Part shown: positions 33,690-45,130 of the stretch, piece after piece | Layout of the letters: each line of letters opens with the position of its first letter | Numbering within the stretch: the first letter of the stretch is position 1 | DNA from: Sorex araneus | Lineage: Eukaryota; Chordata; Mammalia; Eulipotyphla; Soricidae | Reading direction: 5' to 3' | Assembly (NCBI RefSeq): GCF_027595985.1 | Contig: NC_073305.1 | Coordinates: 106,575,535 to 106,639,534, forward strand | DNA length: 64,000 nucleotides | Position numbers and translations under genes: made by a program | Notes under the pieces: generated by a model | Databases searched by the model: none | What the model was told of the DNA's origin: nothing | Seen by the model: only the letters and a program-made list of their open reading frames with translations

Positions 33690-33830
33690 ATTCCTGTAAT
33701 ACACTTCGGGCTTTGTGAGAACAGAGAACTTTTGGCATTGGTTGAGCTGAATATCCACCACCTATATTGTCTATCCCTGCACAGGAGTAACCAAAAATTG
33801 AGTTGAAACAATTGTTAAATTAATGAATTT
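33690..33830 (+). repeat. possible L2 fragment
   Basis: 'gggctttgtgagaacagagaactttt..', 'ctatccctgcacaggagtaa' and '..attgttaaattaatgaa' resemble the L2 3' end pattern. It is strongly diverged. Confidence 0.4.
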
Positions 33831-34044
33831 CAAAAATATATTTAAAAATAAATAATAAACAAAATAAAAATCACTTAAACTGTTAATATAGGGATATTTT
33901 AATATAGGGATATTCTAGTAACTATTGAATGACATATTAATCAATAATTTGCCAAACAAAATGATAAAAATCTGTGTAGTTACAACATATAACATATTAT
34001 TCTTATTAAAAGTAGCATAATGGTTGTGTTTAAATCAATTTCAA

Positions 34045-34211
34045 GGGTTGCAGTGATAGCACAGTGGGAGGGCGTTTGCCTTGCACACGGTCAACCCAGG
34101 TTTGCTTCGCAACACCCCATATGGTCCCCTGAGCCCCACCAGGGGTAATTCCTGAGTGCAGAGCCAAGAGTAACCTCTGTACATCGCCGGATGTGACACA
34201 AAAGGCAAAAA
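34045..34211 (+). repeat. tRNA-derived SINE (poly(A) type) with duplication
   Basis: Flanked by aaatcaatttcaa at 34032-34044 and 34212-34224. Head 'gggttgcagtgatagcacagtggg', body 'ccaggggtaattcctgagtgcagagcc', A-rich end. Confidence 0.92.
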
Positions 34212-34224
34212 AAATCAATTTCAA

Positions 34225-34483
34225 AATGTTTTAAAAAGTATTTTACTACTGATCCCAGATTATATAATAAGGTGAGAGGGGGAAAAAAGAATTTAAAAAA
34301 AGGTAGAAAAGGTAGAAAATAACAATAAAAAATTAAAAATAAATAAAAGAAAAAAATACAAATAAGACACATTTTCTGAACCAAAAATGCAAGTAAATTA
34401 TTAAAATGAAATGTATAAATAATATTTTTAAATGAATAAGGAATTCTGTCATTATCCAGTATGTAAAGATTAATACACTGTTA
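34225..34483. other. A-rich DNA, nothing recognised
   Basis: No feature supported. Confidence 0.5.
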
Positions 34484-34500
34484 TTTGAAGGTTGACTTTG

Positions 34501-35580
34501 TTTTTTTCTTATAATTTATTGATTTTTTTTAATTAGTGAGTCACAGTAAGGGTACAGTTACAGATTCACACATTTTCGTGATTGTTTTATCCTCATGCAA
34601 TGTTCGAGAGCCCATCCCTCCACCAGTGTCCATTCTCCACCACTTATGAACCCAGTATCTCTCCCACCCCCCTGTCCCATCCCCCACACCCCACTCCACC
34701 TTTGTGGCAGAGCATTCCAATTTGTTCTCTCTCTCTCCTTTTGGGTGTTATGGTTTGCAATAGGGGTATTGAGTGGCCATCATGTACAGTCTCTAGTCTA
34801 CTTTCAGCGAGCATCTCCCTCCCTGTTCAGGATTTCCAATCACATGGTACTTGGTGTTCCCTTCTCTATCTGGGATAACTTTCCCCCAGAATGTGAGGCT
34901 AGCTTCCAAGCCATGGAGCCAACCTCCTGGTATTATAAACTACTATACTTGTGTATTAGTCTCCTACTCTGCCATTTTATATTCCACAGATGAGTGCAAT
35001 CTTTCTATGTCTGTCCCTCTCTTTCTGGCTCATTTCACTTAGCATGATACTTTCCATGTTGATCCACTTATATGCAAAGTTCATGACTTCATTTTTTCTA
35101 AGGGCTGCATAGTATCCCATTGTATAGATGTACCAAAGTTTCTTTAACCAATCATCTGTTCCTGGGCACTTGGTTTTTTTTCCAGATTCTGGCTATTGTA
35201 AACAGTGCCGCAATGAACACATAAGTGCAGGTGTCATTTTGACTGTACTTTTTTGTCTCTCCAGGATATATTCCCAGAAGTGGTATTGCTGAATCAAATG
35301 GAAGCTCAGTTTCTAATTTTTTGAGAATCGTCCATATTGTTTTCCAAAAGGGCTGAACCAGTCGGCATTCCCACCAGCAGTGTAGAAGGGTCCCTTTCTC
35401 CCCACATCCTCTCCAACAGTGGTTGCTTTTGTTCTTTTGGATGTGTGCCATTCTCTGTGGTGTGAGGTGGTATCTCATAGTTGTTTTGATCTGCATCTCC
35501 CTGATGATTAGTGATGCAGAGCGTTTTTTCATGTACCTTTTAACCATTTGTATCTCTTTCTTGGAAAAGTTTCTGTTCAT
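34501..35580 (-). mobile_element. L1 3' end (ORF2 C-terminus and 3' UTR)
   Basis: Bounded by 17-bp repeats tttgaaggttgactttg (34484-34500) and a copy with one change (35581-35597). The minus strand reads '[19 protein letters not shown]', '[20 protein letters not shown]' and '[11 protein letters not shown]', then the 3' UTR and tail. The ORF2 end is nearly uninterrupted. 5' truncated, not inverted. Confidence 0.93.
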
Positions 35581-35716
35581 TTTGAAGGCTGACTTTGATT
35601 TGTTGTAAATGTATATGACAATTTCTACAGCAATAACTACATTTTTAAGAGGTACAATTACTATATTAAGAAAGAACATAAAATATAATTGTGCAAAAGA
35701 TTTTATTAAACCTGAT

Positions 35717-35852
35717 TTGGCACGCGGCCAACCCAGGTTTGAATCCCAGCATCCCATATCGTCCCCTGAGCACCGCCAGGGGTAATTCCTGAGTGCAGAG
35801 CCAGGAGTAACCCCTGTGCATCGCCGGGTGTGATCCAAAAAGAAAAAAAAAT
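35717..35852 (+). repeat. tRNA-derived SINE, head missing
   Basis: Starts within the head ('ttggcacgcggccaacccagg') and continues through 'catcgccgggtgtgatccaaaaag' plus an A-rich tail. It is very close to the youngest-looking body sequence. Confidence 0.9.
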
Positions 35853-36027
35853 GAGAAAAATTCACCTATATTAATCTACCTAAATCAAAATAATTCTAAA
35901 TTTGGGTGGTTACCAATTAAAGACAAGGGCTATCACAGTAGATTTAAAAAAAGCAAAACTAAACTATGTATTATCTACAAACAATACCCTTTACACATAA
36001 CCAGCAAAGTATGAAAATATGCCATGT

Positions 36028-36363
36028 CAGCTGGAATAGAGAGGGGATCACTAAGAAAATGAAGGTTGGAGGGATTGGTCTTGATGGGAAATGTGTGCTG
36101 GAAGTAGATAAAGGTCCTAACATGATAACCTCTCAGTATCTGTATTGCAAACCTTTGTGCCCCAAAGTAGAGAGAGTGTATGGGAGAAATTGTCTGCCAA
36201 GGAGGCAGTGAGAGGGTGGGAAAAGGGTGGGAAAGCATACTGGGGATACTGGTGGTTGGGAATGTGCACTGGTGGACAGATGGGTGTTTGCTCATTGTGT
36301 GATTGTAACTCAAACAAGAAAGCTTGTAACTATATCTCATGGTGATTCAATAAAATAAAAAAA
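36028..36363 (+). mobile_element. L1 3' UTR, 5' truncated
   Basis: 'gaagtagataaaggtcctaacatgataacctctcagtatctg', 'gtgcactggtggacagatgggtgtt', 'tgattcaataaaat'. Short flanking repeat atgccatg at 36019-36026 and 36364-36371. Confidence 0.88.
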
Positions 36364-36433
36364 ATGCCATGCTAGTTCTAATCAAAATGAAACTAAAGTT
36401 TATAAAATTAGAGAAAGAAATTTTCTGAAAGAA

Positions 36434-37055
36434 TTGCCCCCATGCCTGGCTGTCTTCCCTAGGCCCCTCGGAGGGGGTTGGCTTCAGTTTCCCTCCCTTC
36501 CCTAAGCAGAGCTCCTTCAGATGAAGACCTCTGGAACCCAGCCACAGCCAAGCTCAAGACCCCTCTCCACACATTCGGACGAGCCTGACGCATGAAGGAA
36601 CCCGCAGAGGAACCCAGGTGTGTGGGACCCAAGGCTAAGACCTCCAAGCCTGCTCAGATTGGGACTGGGTTTTTCTGCCCGGATTCCCCATTTTCCAGTA
36701 GCTAAGCGGTCACACCCCTGGACTTCCCCTGGGCACCGTGTAATCTCATCAATGGCCAACATCCAGAGACTATAAAACCAAGCTCCTGGAAGGACATCTT
36801 ATGGCTTAGTTCTCCCTCTGGGAGAGCCTGGCAAGCTACCAAAAGATTCCTGCCCACATGAGAAAACCTCGCAAGCTTTTCATGGCGTATTTATATGCCA
36901 AAACCAGTAACAATGATGGGTCTCATTCTCCTGACCCTGAAAGATCCTCCAATGTGGCACCATTGGAAAGGACGAGTAAAGAGAAGCTTCTAAAATCTCA
37001 GGGATAGGATGAGTGTGACATTACTGAGACTGCTCGAGAAATTCAACAATCAATG

Positions 37056-37056
<1 letters not shown>
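36434..37056 (+). mobile_element. modular RTE-tailed composite element, longest copy
   Basis: Modules: GC-rich unit ('ggcccctcggagggggttgg', 'acattcggacgagcctgacgcatgaagg'); TATA-like 'gactataaaacc' (about 36767); SINE middle module ('gggagagcctggcaagctacc'); linker ('tctcattctcctgaccctgaaag'); RTE-like tail ('gtgacattactgagactgctcgagaaattc'); then a GAT repeat tail. There is no poly(A) and no coding capacity. Confidence 0.8.

Positions 37057-37106
<50 letters not shown>
37057..37106 (+). repeat. (GAT)n tail repeat
   Basis: About 16 GAT units directly after the RTE-like tail. The composite at 9925 ends the same way, so this looks like a 3'-end tail rather than a chance microsatellite. Confidence 0.92.
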
Positions 37107-37480
37107 CAGAAAGCATAATGTTCTTTAAGTTTAATATGGTGAGAAATGAACCTTCATTAAAAACATACAGTACAAGTTAATAGAACTAAAAGGAAAAACA
37201 AGTTTGCTATATTACATTTAAAGAATCCAATATCCCTCTATTCATAGAATTCAGGAAGTAGTACAGAAATCTAACTGTATAAAATAATCTCACTGGGGGA
37301 AGAAACTGACATAAATAATTGTAAATAAATGAAATGTGTAAAATGAAAGGCAAAAGAAACTGCACATAACCATTCTACTCTATTTGTCAAAGGTGTTTCT
37401 ATAAGTATACAAGCTAACAATTCTAACACTATTAATGTAGATAGGCATTAAACAATTACATAAACATATGGCAGTGGCAG
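37107..37480. other. AT-rich DNA, nothing recognised
   Basis: No feature supported. Confidence 0.5.
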
Positions 37481-38255
37481 GCATTAGCTTTCTCACTATG
37501 AAAATCAAAACACTGAGATATAGCTCACACTATTCACATTGGCACACACAAAACAGAAGGAAACAAGAAGTGTTGGCATGGATGTGGGGAAAAGACACCC
37601 TCAACCACTGCTGGTGGAAAATGTCTACTTGTTCAAAGTGATAAGTGCCGATATTGGAAAACAATATCGGCACTTATCAAAAAACTAAGAATTGGGCTTC
37701 CATATGACCTAGTAATCTCACTTCTTGACATCTACCCCAAGGACCCAAAAATTATTCTGAAAAACAAGACTTTGCTCCTGGGTTCATAGCAGTCTTATTC
37801 ACAATGGGCAAAATCTGGAAGCAACCCAACTGTTCAAAAACACATAACTGATAAAAAAAAAACATGGTACATGTGCACCATAGACTATTACAGGGCTATG
37901 ATATGAAATCATACAATTTGCCTCTATGTGGATGGACCTTGAGAGTATCATTGAAGTTAGAGGAGAGGGACAAATTCAAAATGGTCTCTCCTGTATGAGG
38001 TAATAAGAGCATAGTTAGGGAATAATAAATGGCTAACCTCAACAGATCATGAGAATTGGTCTACATAACTGAACTTAATACTGCAGGGTATAATGGGAGT
38101 TGAAGTGATCCATCACTGAGACAGTGGTAAGGAAATGTAAAAAAAATGGTAAAGAAAACACTCTGGCAAAGGGTTTGAAGTTAGAATATTGTATGCATGG
38201 AGCCCTATAATTACCAGCATTGTTAACCATGGTGTCTCAAATAAATGTTAAAATT
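37481..38255 (+). mobile_element. old L1 ORF2 C-terminus and 3' UTR
   Basis: 'gaaatcatacaatttgcctctatgtggatggacc', 'tcttattcacaatgggcaaaatctggaagcaaccc' and 'gatatagctcacac' are degraded L1 ORF2. The 3' UTR has 'tgtctcaaataaatgtt'. It contains a striking perfect inverted repeat (37639-37679). Confidence 0.8.
37639..37679. repeat. perfect 18-bp inverted repeat
   Basis: Arms 37639-37656 (tgataagtgccgatattg) and 37662-37679 are exact reverse complements, separated by the five bases gaaaa. Confidence 0.97.
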
Positions 38256-38299
38256 AATTCACATAAAACAAGAAGCAAAGGCCATAATCATCCATGTAG

Positions 38300-39545
38300 T
38301 GTGTTTTAAAAAAATTGGGTGCTCTTGGAAGGACAGAAAGATTGCACTCATCTGTAGAATATAAAATAACAGAGTTGGAGACTAACACCCAAGAATAGTA
38401 GTATATAATAACAGGAGTTGGCTCCATGGCTTGGAAACTGGCCTCACATGCTGTGGGAAAGCCAGCCCAGATAGAGAAGGGTAAAGTAAAATTTCATTGG
38501 AGAGCCCGCACGGGAAGGGAGATACGTGCTGAAAGTAGACTAGAGACTGAACACGAGGGCCACTCAATACGCCTACTGTAAGCCACAACACCCAAATGGA
38601 GAGGGAGGACAAAATGGAATGCCCTGCCACAGAGCAGGGTGGGTGGGGGGTGGGATTGGGGGGTGGGAGAGATTCTGGGTTCATTGGTGGTGGAGAATAG
38701 ACACTGGTGGAGGGATGCGCTCATGAACACTATGAGGAAAAAACAAGCATGAAAATGTGTAAATCTGTAAATCTCATGGTGACTCACTAATTAAAAAATA
38801 AAAATTAAAAAAAATTGGATGCTCCCTGCGTGTGTTCAGTGGTCAGGATGCTTTCCTACCCAGGATGGACTATGGTGATGAAGGAAGGGAAGGAGGAAAC
38901 AGGGGGCCAGGCTGGTTGGTGATCAGTCGCTGTTTATTCCAATCTCCATCCTGCCATTTTTTCCATTCTCCCCACACCTATTCCAGTCTCACTGTGCGCC
39001 CCACTCCAGTTTCCCCTTACCCCTCATTCCCATCTCCCGTGGTCCTTCATGCTACTCTCCCATCACCCAGTCTCAAAACTTAGTCATCCACCCCATCCCC
39101 TCGAGTTCAGGGTAGCAAATACAACTAGGTGAGACAGCACAATCAACATATGTAAAGCCCTTCCTTCCAGGGAAGCTCTTCTAAGACAAAGATCTCATCC
39201 TGCTAGGAGATCCACTCAAAGGAGGAATTTCATCTAAAGGAGTATTTCTCCTTTCCTTAGTTCATATCCATTTATACAGTCATCTTAAATTTACCTCTTA
39301 ATAATCTTTCTAGTGATTTTGTATGGAAATAATAAGAGATATTAAGCTTAAAGGGTGGCTCTCCTGGGCACATTTCGCTATAGATCCCAGACAACAGCCC
39401 TCAAGCCAGATTAGTCCTTCCTAACCCCAGCAGGGTCCTTGTCCAGTCACATCTCTTTGGGTCAGGACAGAGTTTGTTCATGCTCTAAAGCTTCCTGCGA
39501 CAAAGGAGAAAGGATGGAAGAGAAAATATGAACTGTTATTCTACA
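38300..39545 (-). mobile_element. solo LTR, class II-like, split by an L1
   Basis: Reverse-oriented member of the LTR family. It starts TGTGTTTTAAAA (38300) and ends TTCTACA (39545). The minus-strand AATAAA is at 38933-38938. An L1 3' end (about 38325-38808) is inserted near its U5 end. Duplication is unclear: atgtag (38294-38299) against ctatgt/atgtgg after 39545. It is the most diverged of the five copies. Confidence 0.78.
38325..38808 (+). mobile_element. L1 3' end inserted in the LTR
   Basis: Includes the last ORF2 codons region ('gattgcactcatctgtagaat') and 3' UTR ('gtggtggagaatagacactggtggaggg', 'catggtgactcactaatt') with A-rich tail. Flanked by aaaaaaattgggtgctc (about 38308-38324) and a copy with one change (about 38809-38825). 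Confidence 0.85.
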
Positions 39546-40129
39546 CTATGTGGTAAAGTATTAGACTTAAGAATATCAATATGAACGTGTATTTACTTAG
39601 CATAGATACAGGTAGGTAATATTTTATGTGTGAATATACATGGGTTAGTACATACACACAGATATTTCTGGACTATGTAAACTGAGAAGATCTAGAAGTG
39701 AGAGATCCCAGTAACAAGAATACCTAAGTCTCAGGTCTTAGATTCTAGTACTATATTTCAATAAGAGGAATACTTAGAAAAATTAGTAATTCTAAGATTA
39801 AAGAAAAATTATTTGTATATAATGAATTATTGTAATGACAGAAAGTGAACAAGTATTTTTTTAAAGATGAAGTGTTATAGGTGTATGACAAATAGGAATA
39901 GAAGCTGTCTGAAAAAACTGCCCATAACCAATAGTGAAACTATTAAATTGAGTAACAAAATAGTATTATTTTATAATCAAAAATATAAAATAGCTTATTC
40001 GTAATTATATATGTAAATTATTAAATAAATTAACAAATGGAAAAGAAAAATTTTCTGTTGCAGAAGATTTCTAAATAAACTTATATAGATATTCCACTAT
40101 AAAGTAGAGGAGCCATAACTCTGCTCCTT
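39546..40129. other. AT-rich DNA, nothing recognised
   Basis: No feature supported. Confidence 0.5.
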
Positions 40130-40745
40130 AAGTGCATAATGTGCACAGTGACTCAGTGACTTTCTTGCACAGAATACTGTAGAGATAGGGGAAAAGAGGA
40201 ACTCCAAAGTGGAGGAACCTAAAAACTATTGTAGCCGACTGATCAAGGTCAGTATCGATAGCCATAAATCATGTTGACATTTGTACCCTTGATATGAGTA
40301 ATGAAAATGGCACTTTACCTTTCTAATCTTCTTCCCCAAATCTACTATCCTAGTTTAATCAAGAGGAATATTTTAGATAAATTACAATAAAGGGCCATCC
40401 TATAATATATCCACATGTACTCCTAAAGACTGTCAAGGTCATCACCAAAACCAATGTCTGGAAACTGTCAAAACCAAAAGATGCTAAAAAAGATATGACA
40501 AATGTAAAGCAATAAAGTGAATGGTATCCTGAAACACACACAAATATAGGAAAAAGGGAATAAACTATGGGCTTATTTAAAATAATGTATCACTAAATAT
40601 AAAAAGCATATTATTATTATAAGATGTTAAATGGGGAAATCTTACATAGAGAACATTATGTAAGAAACTGTATTATGAGCTGTGAAGTTTTCTACAAATT
40701 TTAAACTCTAAAATTTAAGTATATTAATAAAAATTTTAATGTTTC
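40130..40745 (+). mobile_element. ancient L1 3' UTR (placental-wide type)
   Basis: 'gaatactgtagagataggggaaaagaggaactccaaagtgg', 'gatcaaggtcagtatcgatagcc', 'gactgtcaaggtcatcacc' and 'gaaactgtcaaaaccaaaagatgc' follow an old mammalian L1 3' UTR that I recognise. It ends 'ttttaaactctaaaa'. It predates the shrew-specific repeats. Confidence 0.65.
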
Positions 40746-41044
40746 ACATGCAGAGCTTCTATAAGCTTTAGAATCCTAGAAATAAAGAGAAGTGCAAGTT
40801 TTCAGTGACAGAAAACCTGGATGGTTTTCAAAGTGACAAAACTCAAGAGAGCATACTATTTCTTGGAGGAATACTGTATGCTAGGAAAAAATTAGGAAAA
40901 AATAATATTTTAATGAAACATAACTTTTAGACTAGGTTATATTTTGAACATGGGGGAACTACTTAAATATCTCAGAAAATGAATATATAACATTTTTAGG
41001 AATTTAAGAAAATTCACACATACTTCTTCAAAGAAATATTAAAC
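40746..41044. other. AT-rich DNA, nothing recognised
   Basis: No feature supported. Confidence 0.5.
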
Positions 41045-41200
41045 ACAGGAGCACAGAATAACAGGTAAAGTTCTTGCCTTGCATTGACAAACCCACGTTC
41101 AATTTCCGATACCCACTATGGTGCCCAGAACCTGCCAGGAGTGATTTCTGACTGCAGAGCCAGGAGCATTGTCAGGTATAGCCCCAGCCAAAAAATAAGA
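41045..41200 (+). repeat. tRNA-derived SINE
   Basis: 'gttcttgccttgcattgacaaacccacgttcaatttccgatacccactatggtgccc' and 'gactgcagagccaggagcattgtcagg' are diverged head and body. Confidence 0.7.
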
Positions 41201-41299
41201 CCAATTACATTTAGACCTTTCATATGCTACACATTTACTATACCATTTGAGCTGTCTCCTTGAATCCCAGATTACTATTTTTGTATCTAGGTTCCTATC

Positions 41300-41650
41300 T
41301 TTTTTTCTTTTAGTTTGTGATCGGGCAAAGTAGTGCCACCATAGTCCCAACTATAGTGAATAACAGTTTCTTTCTCATAACAACCCTGCCAACACTATTT
41401 ACGGACTTCTTGATATGTGCCATCCACATGGGTATGCGATAATGTCCAGTTGTTGTTTTGATTTTCATTTCTCTAATCATGAGTGAAAATGAGCACTTTT
41501 TATGTCTCTTTGCCATCTGTATGCTTTCTTTGGGAAAGTGTCTATTCAGCTCCTCACCCCACTTTTAGATAGACTTGTAGTTTTTATTGCTGAGTTGTTT
41601 GAGTGCTTTATAGATCTAGGATATCAGCCCTTTATCTGATGTATTATGAA
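41300..41650 (-). mobile_element. old L1 ORF2 fragment
   Basis: The minus strand reads '[21 protein letters not shown]' and earlier ORF2 codons, with several stops. 'gagtgctttatagatctaggatatcagccctttatctgatg' is typical reverse L1 ORF2. Confidence 0.85.
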
Positions 41651-43540
41651 TTTTCACTTTTAAAAATAAATTTCTTCACTGAGGGTGTGGTTCCTTGCAT
41701 ATATCAGGGTCTGGGTTCAATCTCAGAGTAGATAAATTTTCTTCTATTTTGTAAGTTTTAAGGAACAACTACATTGCAGTGGGGTTGAAGGAGAGAAAAA
41801 TAAAAGGAGCTATATCCTAACCTCCACTTATTCAATTTCTATTTAACTGTTCCCATAGAAGCTCTACTCTCAGTTATTTAAACAGAAATAACCTGGCAAA
41901 GTGTTCTCCTACTGAGGCAACAGCAAAATATCACTCCTGATTCTTATTCAAATATATAACTCAACAGCCCCTGGTTTAAAAAAAATGTAAATACAGTATT
42001 TGTCTTTCAATCATGATTAAGCCATAATTTCAGATTCTTTGTAATATTCCAAGTTCCCAGGCCTCTGAGAACACTTAAGGACATAAACCTGCCACTGGCA
42101 ATGTTTCACAGTTCAATTAAACTGGAAGTAGGAAGTAATTTTGAGAGTTTGAATAGGTTCTTGATGAAAATATTGGTTGGCAAAATGATTGTGCCCTCAT
42201 GTCTATCCAGCACATCTGGTAGAAAAGGACTGCCAGTATATTTGCATTCCATGAACAATTAAAAGCATAATCTTTCATTTGAGACAAACAAAGAAATTTT
42301 GAAACAGCAGTTGGTGGAAAACTTCCTCATAAAGGAGTAGTCCCAACTAAATTACTTTAAAAGACTTTTTTTTCAATCTTCAAAAGCTTCATTGACTGAT
42401 TCTCATTACTTAAAAATTTCTCACCTGGCTTGATACTTATCATTGCACTGAGTAATTTGGCAAATATTGCAATTTAGGAGTGGGAGAGGATAGTGAGAAT
42501 TACATAATAGAGAGACAAGAGATAAAAGATATAAATGGGAAAATAAAATATATAAATCAGAAACCATTTACATAACAACTGGACAAAAGATCACCATAGA
42601 TCTTAGTGGACAGAGAAGATGACAGAGAATTGAAAATTCACTTGGACAAAGAACAAAACAGCAAATAACACAAGGTGAGAGAACAAAGTTTATCTTTTTT
42701 CAACAGATAGCTAGAAGGTATGGGCAGAGTATTCGCTAATAGAGTAGGCAGAACTGATACCCAACCTCTGGCACCTTGTTCTACAAAACAAAAATACAAA
42801 AGGGACAAAAGGTAAAATATTTGTTTGCTCCAGTAAGCAAAGAGGCAAGGGAGACAAGATCTCACATCTCAGCCTACCACAGACCCAGGGCAGGGTCTTT
42901 AAATTGAGAAAATAAAAAATTCACTAAGCAGCAGATAGATGATGAAGAGTGTAGGAGGTGGCAGTGTTCTTTAGACACTGGCACAAGATTAGATTTCACC
43001 AAATTTTGTATTATCTTGCTAGTTGTCTATCATTTTCCCATTCTCCTATGTATGGTTCAAGGACCACAGCCATTTACTTGAGAATGGACACAAAGTAAAA
43101 AAATCTCTTTTTATTGTATTTTATTAATATTTTAAACAATTGAAATTCAGTACACTCGAACAAAGTCAATGCAGTGACTGTGAGTCTTAGCAAAATGAGA
43201 AAACAGTGAAAGAAACTTTAGGACTCTAATAGAACCTATAAGGGTGACCTATCCTTCAGAGACATTGTTTTCACCAAGAGACTACATTTTCTTAAGAAAA
43301 TTGCTGGTCTAATACTGGGTATATTAATTTCTAGTTACAAATTAAATTTACATTAAGATAATTCTGATTTAAAATATCTGGAACTATGTCCAGTTGTGCT
43401 CGTTTGTGTTAGGAAAAATAATAGATCATGAGTGGCTATATTTTGTTGTTGTAGGCAGATAGAAAGGGGGAACCTGGAAATGAGTTTTGGGGAAATAATA
43501 AATGTAAGAAGAAACTGCCTAGCTTTGATGCAGTCCAAGG
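41651..43540. other. mostly unassigned AT-rich DNA
   Basis: About 1.9 kb in which I recognise no gene, RNA or firm repeat. 41690-41740 ('gtgtggttccttgcatatatcagggtctgggttcaatctcagag') may be a small SINE relic. Confidence 0.45.
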
Positions 43541-44270
43541 CATGATGACCACGTACATTTTAAAGGTTCTTTGGATAGGGAGCTCTTTGAAGAAGGAGAA
43601 AATAAACTACTACCCAGGTACAGAAACTGAGACAATACCTAGAGAAGTGGACCCCTCAGAAAAAGATAAACTTCAAGAGAATGTTATAAGATTCTATACA
43701 ATATTATAATGTTATAATGTTAAAAGATCATTATAAGATTTTAAGAGGACCATCGGGAGTCCTTTGATTTAATGAAAAGGATGTGGAGTAGAGTCCTCAA
43801 GCATATGAATTTTGTAATTCTATTTCTAAGGTCAAATTTTGACTTTAGAGCTCAGAACAAATGAAACAATACCCAAATAGACTTTTATGCATGCTAGAAC
43901 TCCAGGCCAAGATAGATTTGAAAAGCCCTTTTGTAAAGCCAACTTTGCAAAGGCCTTCAAGGCTCATTTTTTACTCTGGAGTTTGATCTGCATCTTAACC
44001 TGAGAAGTGTATATTCTTTCTTTTCACTTTATGACTCATTCTCTAACCAGGAGAATTCTTTTTAGCTCATTCTTCATCTTAGAGAATTCTCCATATCTTG
44101 ACCTGAAATATGCACTTCTCACCTCTCTCTCTTTTTCTATCTCTCGTTCACTCGCTCACTCACTCACTCGCTCTCTCTCTTCTCTCCACATCCTCCACCT
44201 CAATTCTCTAATTTCTATCAATAAACCTGTTTTATCTCACTAATTTGTCTCCTCCTAATTTTCTTTTTTT
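43541..44270 (+). other. possible old LTR-like sequence
   Basis: A stretch ending in a CT-rich region (44125-44200), then 'tatcaataaacctgttttatctcac', has the look of an LTR polyadenylation region. I found no matching second LTR and no duplication. Weak. Confidence 0.25.
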
Positions 44271-44571
44271 GGAGGAAGAATATGATTGCATAAGATTATG
44301 TTTTCCTGCAATGAGTAATTCCTTGCTCCACCTGGGTACCTGGTTCCCCAAGAACTGGAGTAGTGGAGACCATTTCCTGTGTGTACAGAACAAGTGGACT
44401 CCAATGAAGCTTGAAAGCAGCAAATGGGGGCAATGGGATGCTAGTGTTCGTGCCACATATATGCTAAGAGCACGTTTTAAGAGTCCTGGCCCACAAAAGG
44501 CATTTCCTTTGATGGTCAAAGTAGTGGAACAAAGAGGTGGAAGCACTATTTTTTCAAGGGTATATCCCTAG
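44245..44571 (+). other. open reading frame of unknown nature (108 codons)
   Basis: Plus-strand open frame directly after the LTR-like 'aataaacc' region. The protein begins MSPPNFLFLEEEY and holds 'SKWGQWDASVRATYMLRARF'. I do not recognise a family, domain, signal peptide or membrane segment. An antisense open frame (44232-44546) covers the same bases, so openness alone is weak evidence. It could be a decayed retroviral leader or chance. Confidence 0.2.
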
Positions 44572-45059
44572 CTCCCACTTTACCCAAGACAACTATGATT
44601 CTTTCAGAGGCAACCAGGAATCAGGTGACCTGCAATGGTATTTGCAAGCTACCCTCAAATTTTCTACTTCTATTGGAAGTCACTGCTTCCACCTGCAACA
44701 CCATGAAACAAAGTATCTTCAAATCTTAACGTGACCTGAGAAGGAGGCCTTAGTGTAGGAAAAGGGTTTCACACTATAATAAAGGACATAGCGGACTATA
44801 ATCTGTTGGATTACAATATAAAATACATTAATTTTCAATGCTGGAAAGACTTCTAATAAATCTGAGACTTATTTTGCATTAATTAGTCTAGAAGGAATAA
44901 TTATATGATCTGCATTCCACAATCTATACCAATTTCCAATCTCTTTTCAGAAATAACTGATGATCATGCCCTCTCATTCCTAGGGCAGGACTCTGCAGCA
45001 TCAGAATATTCAAATAGAAACTGCCTTGAGAATGTAGTGAAATCTACTTTGTTTGGTGA
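44572..45059. other. nothing recognised
   Basis: No feature supported. Confidence 0.45.
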
Positions 45060-45130
45060 CCTATTCTGTTACTTCTGAGATAACGTACCTAAAACTTTAC
45101 AGCTAGTAGCTGCACTCAGACCAAGTGCTT
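45060..45130 (-). repeat. MIR fragment
   Basis: 'gataacgtacctaaaactttacagctagtagctgcactcagacc' follows the MIR reverse order (aagtgacttgcccaaggtcacacagctagtaag..). Confidence 0.5.

Noticed and set aside
35152-35865. Single 237-codon protein
   Set aside because: The frame fuses antisense SINE sequence with the L1 ORF2 C-terminus. Only the latter part is real coding ancestry.
37639-37679. Transcription terminator-like hairpin
   Set aside because: The hairpin lies in a decayed L1 in a mammalian genome, so a bacterial-type terminator reading is not meaningful.
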